Shown here: positions 1 through 8,089 of the stretch, piece after piece | Layout of the letters: every line of letters starts with the position of its first letter | Numbering within the stretch: the first letter of the stretch is position 1 | Origin: Erythrobacter sp. | Lineage (GTDB): Bacteria > Pseudomonadota > Alphaproteobacteria > Sphingomonadales > Sphingomonadaceae | Direction: 5' to 3' | NCBI GenBank assembly: GCA_003483125.1 | Contig: DMWU01000013.1 | Coordinates: forward strand, 1 to 10,531 | DNA length: 10,531 nt | The notes under the pieces: model-generated | What the model was told of the DNA's origin: nothing | Databases searched by the model: none | The model's input: the letters and a program-made list of their open reading frames with translations, nothing else | Translations under genes and position numbers: made by a program

Positions 1-2403
1 GTGGATGCGTTCAAAGCTTTCGACAATCACCGCGCGCACGCCGAGCAGGATCGTGCCCTTTGCTGCCCAGTCACGGCTGGAACCAGTGCCATATTCCTTG
101 CCACCGATCACGACCAGCGGCGTGCCATCGGCTTTGTGCTTCATGGCAGCATCATAGATCGGCATCTGTTCGCCATCATAGGTGGTGAAACCGCCCTCAA
201 CGCCAGGAACCATCTGGTTCTTGATGCGGATATTGGCGAAGGTGCCGCGCATCATCACTTCGTGATTGCCACGGCGCGAGCCGTATGAATTGAAGTCAGC
301 CTTCGCGACCTGGTTGCTCATAAGATATTCGCCAGCCGGTGAATCCGCCTTGATCGCGCCAGCAGGCGAGATGTGGTCGGTGGTTACACTGTCGCCCAGA
401 ATGGCGAGCGGCTTGGCATCGTTGATATCGGTGATTGGGGCAGGGGTCATCTCCATACCTTCAAAGTAGGGAGGGTTGGCCACATAGGTGCTGCCCGGAC
501 GCCACTGGTAAGTGTCCGACGCCTCTACCTTGATTACTTGCCAGTGTTCGTCGCCTTTGTAGACGTCGGCATAGCGGCGTTCGAACATGCCGCGGTCGAT
601 ATTGGCGGCACGATGTTCTGCAATTTCCTGGTTCGATGGCCAGATATCGGCGAGCATCACGTCATTGCCGTCTTGGTCCTGTCCAATCGGCGTTTCGGTG
701 ATGTCCTCGGTCACAGTGCCTTTCAGGGCATAGGCAACAACCAGCGGTGGTGAGGCAAGGAAGTTCGCACGCACATCGGGGCTAACGCGGCCTTCGAAGT
801 TGCGGTTACCCGAAAGGACCGAAGCGGCGACAATGTCATTGCCATTGATCGCCTGGCTGATTGGCGGTGCCAACGGGCCCGAATTACCGATGCAGGTGGT
901 GCAACCATATCCGACAAGGTCGAAGCCGATGGCATCGAGATCGTCCTGCAGGCCCGATTTTACCAGATAGTCGGTCACGACCTGCGATCCGGGTGCAAGC
1001 GATGTCTTGACCCATGGCTTGGGCTTCAGGCCCTTTTCGACCGCCTTCTTGGCCACAAGGCCAGCTGCGATCAGTACATCGGGGTTCGAGGTGTTTGTGC
1101 AGCTGGTGATTGCAGCGATGACAACGTCGCCATCGCCAATATCATGATCCTTGCCTTCTACGCCGACGCGCTGCGGGGCGTCCTTCTTGTAGATATTGGC
1201 TAGGTCGCCATTGAACAGCTCGTCAACCTCAGGGAGGATAACCTTGTCTTGCGGGCGCTTGGGCCCGGCAAGCGATGGTACAACCGTACCCATGTCGAGA
1301 TCGAGCGTGTTCGAGAAAACCGGCTCATTTTCCGGCTCGAACCACATGCCCTGTTCTTTCGAATATGCCTCGACCAGGGCAATCTGTTCTTCGCTACGGC
1401 CCGTGAGACGCAGGTAATCGAGCGTCTTGTCGTCAACGCCGAAGAAGCCGCAAGTCGCGCCATATTCAGGCGCCATATTGGCGATAGTCGCGCGGTCAGC
1501 GAGGCTCAGGTTTGAAACGCCGGGGCCATAGAATTCAACGAAACGGCCAACAACGCCCACCTCGCGCAGCATTTGTACGCAGGTTAGGACGAGGTCGGTG
1601 GCGGTTACGCCCTCGGCCATCTTGCCGGTCAGCTTGAAGCCTACGACTTCAGGGATCAGCATCGAAATTGGCTGGCCGAGCATGGCCGCCTCTGCCTCGA
1701 TACCGCCGACACCCCAGCCCAGGACGCCAAGGCCGTTGATCATGGTGGTGTGGCTGTCCGTGCCTACACAAGTGTCAGGATATGCGACTGTCGCGCCATC
1801 CTGGTCTGCGCTCGACCAGACAGTCTTGCCGATATGTTCGAGGTTCACCTGGTGGCAGATGCCGGTGCCCGGAGGGACAGCCGAGAAGTTCTGAAAGCTC
1901 TTCGAGCCCCATTTGAGGAAGTCATAACGCTCCGCATTGCGCGCATATTCCAGCTCGACGTTCTTTTCGAAGGCCTTGGGGTGACCGAATTCGTCGACCA
2001 TCACAGAGTGGTCAATCACGAGGTTTACGGGAACCTGCGGATTGATCTTGGCAGTATCACCGCCAAGCTTGGAAATCGCATCGCGCATGGCGGCGAGGTC
2101 AACCACGCAAGGAACGCCGGTGAAATCCTGTAGCAGAACGCGTGCAGGGCGATACTGGATCTCGCTGCCCGTAACAGGGTTATTCTGCCAATCGGCAATG
2201 GCCTGAATGTCATCGGTCGAGACGGTAAAGCCACCATCCTCAAACCGAAGCAGGTTTTCAAGCAGCACCTTCATCGAGGTGGGCAAGCGCGAGACATCGC
2301 CGATCTTTTCTGCAGCCTTGGCGAAGGAGTAATAGGCATAATCCTTGCCACCGACATTGAGGGTTGAACGTGTTCCGAGCGTGTCCTTGCCGACCTGAGT
2401 CAT
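1..2403 (-). CDS. acnA: Aconitate hydratase A, 3' end cut by window
   Basis: Cytoplasmic aconitase, a [4Fe-4S] enzyme that interconverts citrate and isocitrate in the TCA cycle. The minus-strand frame is open without a stop from the ATG at 2403-2401 to the left edge, giving 801 residues. Family members have about 890, so roughly 90 C-terminal residues lie outside. Visible motifs are [19 protein letters not shown] in the N-terminal half, [10 protein letters not shown] with Cys435, [14 protein letters not shown] with Cys501 and Cys504 (the three cluster ligands, at the same numbering as E. coli AcnA), and the swivel-domain motif [17 protein letters not shown] at about 766-782. The start is supported by an AGGAAG Shine-Dalgarno sequence at 2413-2418, 9 bases upstream. 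An IRP/AcnA-type enzyme rather than AcnB is indicated by the domain order, with the swivel at the C-terminus. Nothing looks damaged. The transporter gene upstream is on the same strand 134 bases away, so acnA probably has its own promoter, although I could not identify one. Confidence 0.97.
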   Translation of the reverse strand, partial: MTQVGKDTLGTRSTLNVGGKDYAYYSFAKAAEKIGDVSRLPTSMKVLLENLLRFEDGGFTVSTDDIQAIADWQNNPVTGSEIQYRPARVLLQDFTGVPCVVDLAAMRDAISKLGGDTAKINPQVPVNLVIDHSVMVDEFGHPKAFEKNVELEYARNAERYDFLKWGSKSFQNFSAVPPGTGICHQVNLEHIGKTVWSSADQDGATVAYPDTCVGTDSHTTMINGLGVLGWGVGGIEAEAAMLGQPISMLIPEVVGFKLTGKMAEGVTATDLVLTCVQMLREVGVVGRFVEFYGPGVSNLSLADRATIANMAPEYGATCGFFGVDDKTLDYLRLTGRSEEQIALVEAYSKEQGMWFEPENEPVFSNTLDLDMGTVVPSLAGPKRPQDKVILPEVDELFNGDLANIYKKDAPQRVGVEGKDHDIGDGDVVIAAITSCTNTSNPDVLIAAGLVAKKAVEKGLKPKPWVKTSLAPGSQVVTDYLVKSGLQDDLDAIGFDLVGYGCTTCIGNSGPLAPPISQAINGNDIVAASVLSGNRNFEGRVSPDVRANFLASPPLVVAYALKGTVTEDITETPIGQDQDGNDVMLADIWPSNQEIAEHRAANIDRGMFERRYADVYKGDEHWQVIKVEASDTYQWRPGSTYVANPPYFEGMEMTPAPITDINDAKPLAILGDSVTTDHISPAGAIKADSPAGEYLMSNQVAKADFNSYGSRRGNHEVMMRGTFANIRIKNQMVPGVEGGFTTYDGEQMPIYDAAMKHKADGTPLVVIGGKEYGTGSSRDWAAKGTILLGVRAVIVESFERIH

Positions 2404-2537
2404 TGAGCGTTTCTTCCTTTCATGGGTTAGCGCCTGCCCGGGGGATATGGAGAAGGGAGTCGCTTTTGCCGCGGCACCTGCTCTCTCAAGCGCGCGAGGT
2501 CAAGGGGTGAGGCTCGATGTGAGGTATATGACAGGCC
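2404..2537 (-). other. Intergenic region upstream of acnA
   Basis: 134 bases between the transporter stop and the acnA start, both genes being on the minus strand. It contains the acnA Shine-Dalgarno (AGGAAG, 2413-2418). Read on minus there is a TTGACC that could be a -35 element, but no convincing -10 box at the right distance. I see no hairpin with a T-run that would terminate the transporter transcript. Confidence 0.5.
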
Positions 2538-3419
2538 TTATAGGGCAGATTGTTCGGGTCGCTTGCGCGCCGCGATCAGGCAGCCAATCACGATCAGGCT
2601 GGTACCTGCAAGCGTTTCTATCGTGACCTCCTCTTGGAAGAAGAGCCAGCCAAACAGCACCGCCCACAGGAAGCCTGTATATTCGATTGGCACCAGGATC
2701 TGCGTTTCTGCGCGAGCATAAGCCCATGACAGGATCAAGGCCGCTGCCACGCCCAGAACGGCGCCAGCAGCAATGTCGATCCATTGGTCGCCCTGCAGGA
2801 TCACCAACAGGAATGGAGTTCCCGCGAGCAAGACAATAGCAACAATGCCATTCTGGAAAGTGCTCACCTCCACCGGGCTTGCGACCAGCGCCTGCTGGCG
2901 CTGCAGAATCAGGTTCCACGCATAAAGCACGGCAGAGAGTAGTAGGGCAGCGGTACCTAGCGCCGCTTCATCGCTCATCTCTTCATTGCCGATCTTGCCG
3001 CCGATAATCGCCAATACCCCTGCTAGGCCCAACAATGCTGCATAGACTGCCCTTGGCCGAACCCTTTCCGCGAGGATAATTGCAGCCAGGTAGAGCGCAA
3101 TGAGCGGCGCGATGAACGATAGGGCAATAGCCTCTGCCAATGGCAATCGCACGAGCGAGAAGAAGAAGCTCCAGCCCATGAATGCGACAACCAGCCCGCG
3201 GGTTAGATGAATTTTCAGGACTTCACGGCTTGGCCATTTGTGCCGTTGGAGCAGCCAAACAGGCGAGATGATCGACACACCGATGACACAGCGCAGGAAA
3301 TAGGCACTGTAAGCGCCCACAGCTATCGAGGCGCTTTTCATCGCCGCGTCCATCGCCGAAAAGAAGCCGATGCCGATAATCGTAGCAAGTATCGGCAAAA
3401 TCGTGATGTGGCGCTGCAT
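2538..3419 (-). CDS. EamA/DMT-superfamily inner-membrane transporter
   Basis: A 293-residue polytopic membrane protein of the drug/metabolite transporter superfamily, probably exporting or exchanging a small metabolite. The substrate cannot be told from sequence. About ten hydrophobic helices are visible, at roughly 5-24, 37-57, 75-92, 97-116, 124-143, 153-172, 191-208, 217-235, 243-262 and 271-287. They form two EamA repeats of five. The repeat-end segments LPLAEAIALSFIAPLI (92-107) and VPIEYTGFLWAVLFGWLFF (243-261) are the typical EamA pattern of a helix leading into a Pro/Glu-containing turn. The C-terminus is short and basic (ARKRPEQ), consistent with a cytoplasmic tail. Length matches the family. 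The start is ATG at 3419-3417; no strong Shine-Dalgarno precedes it. It is divergent from the transpeptidase gene at 3573, so the two share the 153-base spacer as a promoter region. Confidence 0.9.
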   Translation of the reverse strand: MQRHITILPILATIIGIGFFSAMDAAMKSASIAVGAYSAYFLRCVIGVSIISPVWLLQRHKWPSREVLKIHLTRGLVVAFMGWSFFFSLVRLPLAEAIALSFIAPLIALYLAAIILAERVRPRAVYAALLGLAGVLAIIGGKIGNEEMSDEAALGTAALLLSAVLYAWNLILQRQQALVASPVEVSTFQNGIVAIVLLAGTPFLLVILQGDQWIDIAAGAVLGVAAALILSWAYARAETQILVPIEYTGFLWAVLFGWLFFQEEVTIETLAGTSLIVIGCLIAARKRPEQSAL

Positions 3420-3457
3420 GGTGCCCGCTCTAGGACGGAGTCAGCTCTTCGTCACGC

Positions 3458-3475
3458 GCAATTCGAACAAATTGC
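3458..3475. promoter_or_regulatory. Inverted repeat, possible operator
   Basis: GCAATT and its exact complement AATTGC, separated by six bases (CGAACA), give an 18-base dyad. It sits in the divergent spacer about 40 bases upstream of the transporter start and upstream of the putative transpeptidase promoter. The position and half-site size suit a dimeric transcription factor, but a 6-base dyad in an AT-richer spacer can arise by chance. Confidence 0.3.
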
Positions 3476-3513
3476 AATGACTTGAAAATTCAGGCGATAG
3501 TCAGGCGTGCTTA

Positions 3514-3543
3514 TTGATAGGAGCACGAATGGAACTGTAGAAT
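3514..3543 (+). promoter_or_regulatory. Putative sigma-70 promoter of the YcbB-type LDT
   Basis: TTGATA (3514-3519; one mismatch to TTGACA) and TAGAAT (3538-3543; one mismatch to TATAAT) are separated by 18 bases. Transcription would start near 3550, leaving an mRNA leader of about 23 bases before the ATG at 3573, enough for the GAGG Shine-Dalgarno at 3561-3564. Assigned by consensus match only. Confidence 0.5.
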
Positions 3544-3572
3544 AGCTCTATCGGATATCTGAGGCGCTGGTC

Positions 3573-4898
3573 ATGGGCTGGAAATATCAGGGGATACGAA
3601 ATTCGAGCCGGGTATTTCTGGCTGCGGCTACGCTTGCGTATGCAAATGTAGCCAATGCACAGCAACTTGATCCCAATGCTCAGCTATCACTCGCAGGAAA
3701 TGCTGAGAACTCAGTTCTTGCCGCATCTAGTTCGGTTCCGCCAGACATGGTATCGGTTCCTGTTGTGCAGGGGCAATTCGAGCCGGATACGGCCCCCCTC
3801 GTGCAGAATTGGAGCATTGAGAATGCCAGGGCGCTTATTGCCGCCATCCAGCTGACCGGATCCGAGGGTCTCAACCCGGAAGACTATGATGCGCTGGGGT
3901 TGCAGCTATTGGTGGCCCAAGGCCCCTCGGCGGAACTCGACACTGCCGCCAGCGAGAGCTTTGTCAGGCTGGTGGAGGATCTGCGCGACGGCCGCACGCC
4001 AACCGAAGCGCGCGAACAATGGTTCGTACGTGACCCGGACCATGTTCGCTTCGCTACCGGCGAAATTATGGAGCGAGCGCTGCAAACTGGCGAGATCCCA
4101 GGCGTATTGGCTGAATTGCACCCAACCCATCCTGACTATGCGCTGCTTCGTGCCGCGCTGGCCGAAACTTCGGAAGAAGAGGTCGAGAGGCGCAAACTGA
4201 TCCGCGCGAATATGGATCGCTGGCGCTGGCTCCCGCGCGATCTGGGTGGGCAGTATCTTATTGCCAATGTTCCGCAATACGAGCTGCGATTGATGGTCAA
4301 TCAGCAGACAATCAGCACCTATCGCACCATTGTGGGCAAACCGGGCCGCACGGCAACGCCGCAATTGGCTGAAACAGTTGTAGGGGTGATCTTCAATCCT
4401 ACCTGGACCGTTCCGCAGTCGATCGTTGTCGGCGAGGGATTGGGGCGCAAGGTGCTCGACAATCCCAAATGGGCGCGCAGCCAGGGCTATAAGGCTACGG
4501 TGAGCGCAAGTGGACGGATAACAGTGGTCCAACAGCCTGGTCCTGCTAATTCATTGGGGCGCATGAAGCTGGATATGCCAAACGAGCATTCGATCTTCCT
4601 TCACGATACGCCCTCGCGTCATCTGTTTGATAGTGAACAGCGCGCGCGAAGCCATGGTTGCATACGTGTGGAACGTGCGCTGGAGCTTGGCATCACGATG
4701 GCGATTTTGGGGAAGGGGGCTGGCAAGGAGGAAGTGATCGAAATCGCAACTTCAGGCGAATATACCAAGGTCGCTCTCAGCAAGCAGGTGCCGGTCTATG
4801 TCACCTACTTCACCATGGCGGGCGACGGCAATGGCGAGCTTGCTAGCTTCGATGACTTATATGAGCGTGACGTGCCTGTTCTCGCTAGCCTGGACTAG
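3573..4898 (+). CDS. Sec-exported L,D-transpeptidase, YcbB/LdtD-like, no PG-binding domain
   Basis: A 441-residue periplasmic enzyme of the YkuD fold, expected to make 3-3 cross-links in peptidoglycan or attach proteins to it. An N-terminal signal peptide ends with ANVANA and likely cleavage after Ala29. A scaffold region follows (about 60-200, with FVRLVEDLRDGRTPTEA), then the YcbB-family hallmark RANMDRWRWLP starting at Arg211, then the catalytic domain (about 225-400). Active-site residues are His344 (IFLHDTPSRHLF) and the SHGCIRV motif with Ser360, His361, Cys363 and Arg365. In YcbB a PG-binding domain normally sits between the scaffold and the RxRWLP segment. Here LHPTHPDYALLRAAL runs almost directly into it through a short Glu-rich linker, so that domain is absent. 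The ATG at 3573 has GAGG 8 bases upstream. It ends 8 bases from a convergent second transpeptidase. Family is certain; the exact cross-link made is inferred. Confidence 0.92.
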   Translation: MGWKYQGIRNSSRVFLAAATLAYANVANAQQLDPNAQLSLAGNAENSVLAASSSVPPDMVSVPVVQGQFEPDTAPLVQNWSIENARALIAAIQLTGSEGLNPEDYDALGLQLLVAQGPSAELDTAASESFVRLVEDLRDGRTPTEAREQWFVRDPDHVRFATGEIMERALQTGEIPGVLAELHPTHPDYALLRAALAETSEEEVERRKLIRANMDRWRWLPRDLGGQYLIANVPQYELRLMVNQQTISTYRTIVGKPGRTATPQLAETVVGVIFNPTWTVPQSIVVGEGLGRKVLDNPKWARSQGYKATVSASGRITVVQQPGPANSLGRMKLDMPNEHSIFLHDTPSRHLFDSEQRARSHGCIRVERALELGITMAILGKGAGKEEVIEIATSGEYTKVALSKQVPVYVTYFTMAGDGNGELASFDDLYERDVPVLASLD

Positions 4899-4906
4899 CT
4901 AGGTAA

Positions 4907-5608
4907 CTAGCCTTCGGCGGGACGACGCTTTTTCATCACCTGCGCACGATCACCCGATAATGGCTTGATCTTTCCGCGCGCTGCTCTGCTGCCATCCTCT
5001 GCTATTCCCAGGCTATCGGCAAAAATCAGGCGCCCGCCTGAAAGCTGGGGCAGCGCCTTGCGGAACTGGTCGTCTCCCATGGCAAAGCATCCGTTTGAAC
5101 GCCCCAAGCGTCCCCAGCGATTGATATGCGATGGCTCGGCATATTTGGCATGGTGCATGACGATTGCACGGCGAAATGCAGCCTCGTTTGTTTCATCCAG
5201 TCCGCCAAGTCTCATGGACCTACCATAACGGCCGACATACCATTCCCAGGTTACATATGCGCCGCGGCTGGAAGCATTCGATCCCACCCGGTTGGAATAG
5301 TTATTGAGCCATCCGTCATGCTCTGGGTCAGATCCCGCGCCATGCGTGACGTGGTAGCTTTGCACTTCCTCACGCTCCAGATTGACCAGGTGGAAACGCC
5401 GCTCTGCCGAATGCAGGCCAAAATCGGCGATGCCCACGATATCGCGCTTCCAGATAACATCGCTGGCCCGATCCAACTCGCGCTTTGCGATCTCGAAAAG
5501 CTGGCGATCACGGGCAGAGCCCGATTGTGGTGTCGCGAATACGCGCGAGGGCATGGCGAGTGCAGCACCCGCAACCAATCCGGTTTTCAAAAGATCGCGT
5601 CTATTCAT
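4907..5608 (-). CDS. Tat-exported murein L,D-transpeptidase catalytic-domain protein (YkuD_2)
   Basis: A 233-residue predicted periplasmic cysteine transpeptidase of the YkuD_2 type, distinct from the SHGC-type enzymes. The N-terminus MNRRDLLKTGLVAGAALA is a twin-arginine signal (Arg3-Arg4), with likely cleavage near VFA/T at residue 25. Core motifs include VQSYHVTHGAGSD (82-94), WEWYVGRYGRSMRLGGLD (121-138), the His pair MHHAKY (152-153) and the catalytic GRSNGCFAM with Cys174. Asn replaces the usual His before Gly-Cys, as is normal in this family. A longer reading from a TTG at 5620-5618 adds four residues. I prefer the ATG at 5608 because it puts the Arg pair at the very N-terminus, and because the TTG lies inside a TATAAT box. 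Last of four minus-strand genes and tail-to-tail with another transpeptidase. Whether it acts as a transpeptidase or carboxypeptidase is unknown. Confidence 0.88.
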   Translation of the reverse strand: MNRRDLLKTGLVAGAALAMPSRVFATPQSGSARDRQLFEIAKRELDRASDVIWKRDIVGIADFGLHSAERRFHLVNLEREEVQSYHVTHGAGSDPEHDGWLNNYSNRVGSNASSRGAYVTWEWYVGRYGRSMRLGGLDETNEAAFRRAIVMHHAKYAEPSHINRWGRLGRSNGCFAMGDDQFRKALPQLSGGRLIFADSLGIAEDGSRAARGKIKPLSGDRAQVMKKRRPAEG

Positions 5609-5619
5609 CCTTGATTCCA

Positions 5620-5647
5620 ATTATAGGGATGTTGGCTCGCGCGTGAA
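5620..5647 (-). promoter_or_regulatory. Putative promoter of the Tat-exported LDT
   Basis: On the minus strand, TTCACG (5647-5642; four of six matches to TTGACA) and a perfect TATAAT (5625-5620) are 16 bases apart, filling the gap after the flavoprotein stop. Transcription would begin about 5 bases before the ATG at 5608, so the message would be nearly leaderless. The only Shine-Dalgarno-like string is a weak GGAA overlapping this region. It could be a chance match, since the gene may simply be read from the upstream operon. Confidence 0.35.
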
Positions 5648-5654
5648 GTGGGAA

Positions 5655-7106
5655 CTAGGCAGCCTCATGAATCGCCTTCGCCTGCATGCCCAGTTTTACG
5701 AGGCTGGGCATATGTTCTTGAGCGGCGGCGCGGAATTTTTCCAGAATAGCAAGCCTCGGGCTGTTTTCTGCTGCCAGCTTGGCAATCACCGGCCCACCAT
5801 TGTCCAATCGCGAACTGGCCAGCCAAGCCATGATCTCCGGCTGTTGAGCCCATGCGCTGCGATTCATCATGGAGATCATAAGGGAATAGGGGAATGTTGC
5901 CGGTGTGTCCGTCAACGGCCCAGGCGCCGCCAATGCGTTCTTTATGTCGTCATTGTCGTAGTTTGCTTCGAGAAACGCGGCGACTGCGGCGCTGAATGTG
6001 ACGATGGGCACATGCAAAGGCTGCAGGACGATCTCATCTTTACGGAACAAGGGCCCCGATCGCGCGCGCGCTTCGAATGGAACGGCAGATGCGGTGCAAT
6101 CAATAAACAGGCTTCCTTCAGGAACAGCTACCTCGCTGTCGCCGAATTTCAGCTTTCCTTTCTCGATTGCCGTGACGTGCCCTTTCCTGATCACATTCTG
6201 GATGCGTCGTAGCATGTCGACTTCGCCTTGGGAGATGGTGGCGAAATGAAACATTTCCGGTTCCACTTCCTCATCAATACGAAGGTAAAAGCCGTTATCA
6301 CCCAGGATATGCATCATCTCGGCGCCATCCTGTGCCTTTGATGCGGCCTCAAGCAATGCGATCTGCATGCTGATTACCTGTTCGAAGAACTGCTCGCCTG
6401 GCTGGGTAAAGTTGCGGTTCCAAAGCCAGCTTTCGCGCGGGCGAACCCATTTTATCTGGTCGGGATCGACCCCGGCCTCTATCAACCAGACTCCTGTATC
6501 CATCGCCGTCTTGCCAGCGCCAAGTATTACATAGTGGTCCGGCAAATCCGCGCCGCGCTTCCACAATTCGGGCAGGGCCCCGGGGGGAACCACTTCGACG
6601 TCGCCAGAGTGGTTGAAATTGGGTTTGTGGGTCGAAGGAACTGAGGTTTGATAGAAGGTTGCATCAACCAGCCGACGACGAATTTTGATGGTCGTCTCCT
6701 CGCCGTTGAGGATCGATACTATCCTTGCCTCGCCTTCATCGTTCTTGCCCCGATATTCACTCAATCGGTGATAGTCGACGCGGCCTGTGGGCAGGAGCCG
6801 CATATTCATCACTTTCTCGAAATAGGCGAGAACTTCGGCACCGCTGGCCAGCGCGAATAACCCCTTGTTCGGACCATGCGTATCCAGTTTTTCGCTCGGG
6901 AACTCCAATGAATTGACGCCATAAGTACCGCTAGGCTGGTGTAAGGCGACAAAGGAATAGGCATCATTCCAATGCCCGCCCGGCTTGGCATGCTTGTCGA
7001 CGAAAGTGATGTGGCAATCGGGATCTTCGTCAATAAGTGTATCGGCAAATGCCAGGCCTACCGCGCCCGCTCCAACGATTAGATAGTCGGTCCCAAAATC
7101 GACCAT
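5655..7106 (-). CDS. FAD/NAD(P)-binding flavoprotein, FMO-like, unknown substrate
   Basis: A 483-residue two-dinucleotide-binding-domain flavoprotein, probably a cytoplasmic NAD(P)H-dependent oxidoreductase or monooxygenase. The FAD site is YLIVGAGAVGLAFADTL (GAGAVG at 12-17), with the acidic strand end at Asp37 and the stretch PGGHWNDAYSFVALHQPSG (42-60), which resembles the FAD-contact segment of flavin monooxygenases. A second Rossmann motif, YVILGAGKTAMDTGVW (GAGKTAMDTG, 196-205), would bind NAD(P). The canonical FMO signature FxGxxxHxxxYP is not seen, so a Baeyer-Villiger or N-hydroxylating assignment is not justified. The start is the ATG at 7106, which has GGAGAG (7120-7115) 8 bases upstream. 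A GTG at 7115-7113 in the same frame overlaps that Shine-Dalgarno and is unlikely. The gap to the HDAC gene upstream is 51 bases, with a small hairpin but no T-run, suggesting co-transcription with ispG and the HDAC gene. Confidence 0.85.
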   Translation of the reverse strand: MVDFGTDYLIVGAGAVGLAFADTLIDEDPDCHITFVDKHAKPGGHWNDAYSFVALHQPSGTYGVNSLEFPSEKLDTHGPNKGLFALASGAEVLAYFEKVMNMRLLPTGRVDYHRLSEYRGKNDEGEARIVSILNGEETTIKIRRRLVDATFYQTSVPSTHKPNFNHSGDVEVVPPGALPELWKRGADLPDHYVILGAGKTAMDTGVWLIEAGVDPDQIKWVRPRESWLWNRNFTQPGEQFFEQVISMQIALLEAASKAQDGAEMMHILGDNGFYLRIDEEVEPEMFHFATISQGEVDMLRRIQNVIRKGHVTAIEKGKLKFGDSEVAVPEGSLFIDCTASAVPFEARARSGPLFRKDEIVLQPLHVPIVTFSAAVAAFLEANYDNDDIKNALAAPGPLTDTPATFPYSLMISMMNRSAWAQQPEIMAWLASSRLDNGGPVIAKLAAENSPRLAILEKFRAAAQEHMPSLVKLGMQAKAIHEAA

Positions 7107-7157
7107 CTCTTGCACTCTCCCATCGTTTGTTGTGCCGCGACCAATCAGGTCGATAAA

Positions 7158-8075
7158 CTAGAATGCGGGCGCACGCACGCGCCTATTCTCCTCGGCCATC
7201 TCCAGCATCGACGCAGCGTGGCGCTCCGCCACGGCGCGCTGGTCTTCACCATAACCGCCGCCTAATGCGCTGGCGACTGGTATGGCGCGCTTTCGCGACT
7301 GGCTGATGACATATCGGTCGCGAGCCAATAGCCCTTCATCGCTGAGCGACAATCGGCCCAGCCTGTCATCGATATGCGGGTCGACGCCTGCCTGGTATAG
7401 AACGAAATCAGGCGCGAATTGATCTAGAATGTCGGGCAAGTGACGGCTCAGTTCTTCCATATAGCCGTCATCATCGACGCCATCCGGCAATGCGACATCC
7501 ATGTTTGAGCGAGCCTTGCGCACAGGGAAGTTCTTTTCTGCATGTAACGAAAGAGTGAAAATATCCTCCCGTCCCGCTGTCAGGCTGGCGCTGCCATCGC
7601 CCTGATGCACATCAAGGTCAACGATCAGGATGCGACTCGCATCACGCTCCGCGATCAGGCGGTTCGAGGTGACTGCAAGATCGTTGAAAACGCAATATCC
7701 TGCCCCTGTCTCGTGCAGCGCATGGTGGCTGCCAGCCGCGCTATTAGCGGCATAGCCATACTGCATTGCTAGCTGTGCGGCCAGCCATGTGCCGCCATTT
7801 GTATGACGGACGCGGCTTGCGATTTGAGGTGTTACCGGGAAGCCGATCCTGCGCTCCTTCTCGCGCGGGACTGACGCGGTGAAAACCTGCTCGACATAGG
7901 TCGGGCAGTGAACCGCCTCCAGCCATTCACGCGGCATCGGCTTTGGCGCATGTTCGGTGATTTCAGCACCACTTTCGCGGAGCGCTTCCATCACTAGGTA
8001 GTATTTGTCGAATTTGAATGTTCCGCGCTCCGGTCGCGGTGCCATGTAATCCGCATGATGCACAACGTGTAGCAT
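7158..8075 (-). CDS. Histone-deacetylase-superfamily amidohydrolase, class IV (HDAC11-like)
   Basis: A 305-residue Zn-dependent deacylase with the complete active site of the HDAC/AcuC superfamily. Visible are the catalytic His pair in [18 protein letters not shown] (His117-His118), the Zn ligands in [11 protein letters not shown] (Asp155, His157) and QAGVDPH (Asp232), and the transition-state Tyr275 in ALGGGYG. The [13 protein letters not shown] stretch and [20 protein letters not shown] are the pattern I associate with the bacterial branch nearest HDAC11 (class IV), rather than AcuC or acetylpolyamine amidohydrolases. The substrate is unknown: protein acyl-lysine, a fatty-acyl group or a small acetylated amine are all possible. 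The start ATG at 8075-8073 lies 14 bases after the ispG stop with a modest AGGG ahead of it, so it should share the ispG transcript. No residue key to catalysis is missing. Confidence 0.92.
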   Translation of the reverse strand: MLHVVHHADYMAPRPERGTFKFDKYYLVMEALRESGAEITEHAPKPMPREWLEAVHCPTYVEQVFTASVPREKERRIGFPVTPQIASRVRHTNGGTWLAAQLAMQYGYAANSAAGSHHALHETGAGYCVFNDLAVTSNRLIAERDASRILIVDLDVHQGDGSASLTAGREDIFTLSLHAEKNFPVRKARSNMDVALPDGVDDDGYMEELSRHLPDILDQFAPDFVLYQAGVDPHIDDRLGRLSLSDEGLLARDRYVISQSRKRAIPVASALGGGYGEDQRAVAERHAASMLEMAEENRRVRAPAF

Positions 8076-8089
8076 TCAGGCCCTGCGGC

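Noticed and set aside
1..2261. Several plus-strand and short minus-strand open frames across 1-2261
   Set aside because: They lie over the continuous acnA frame, whose translation shows all aconitase motifs and cluster cysteines. The alternative frames give Arg/Ser-rich or His-rich peptides with no family motif.
3906..4532. Minus-strand open frame of 208 codons inside the YcbB-type LDT gene
   Set aside because: It is antisense to a well-supported gene. The predicted peptide is rich in Arg, Ala, His and Gln, with no recognisable domain.
5382..6212. Plus-strand open frame of 276 codons spanning the LDT / flavoprotein junction
   Set aside because: It is antisense to two genes with intact motifs. 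The peptide is rich in Cys and Arg, typical of an opposite-strand shadow in GC-rich DNA.
7138..7152. Small hairpin CGACC / GGTCG between the HDAC and flavoprotein genes
   Set aside because: It has only a 5-base stem and no T-run on the minus strand, so it is not a convincing terminator.
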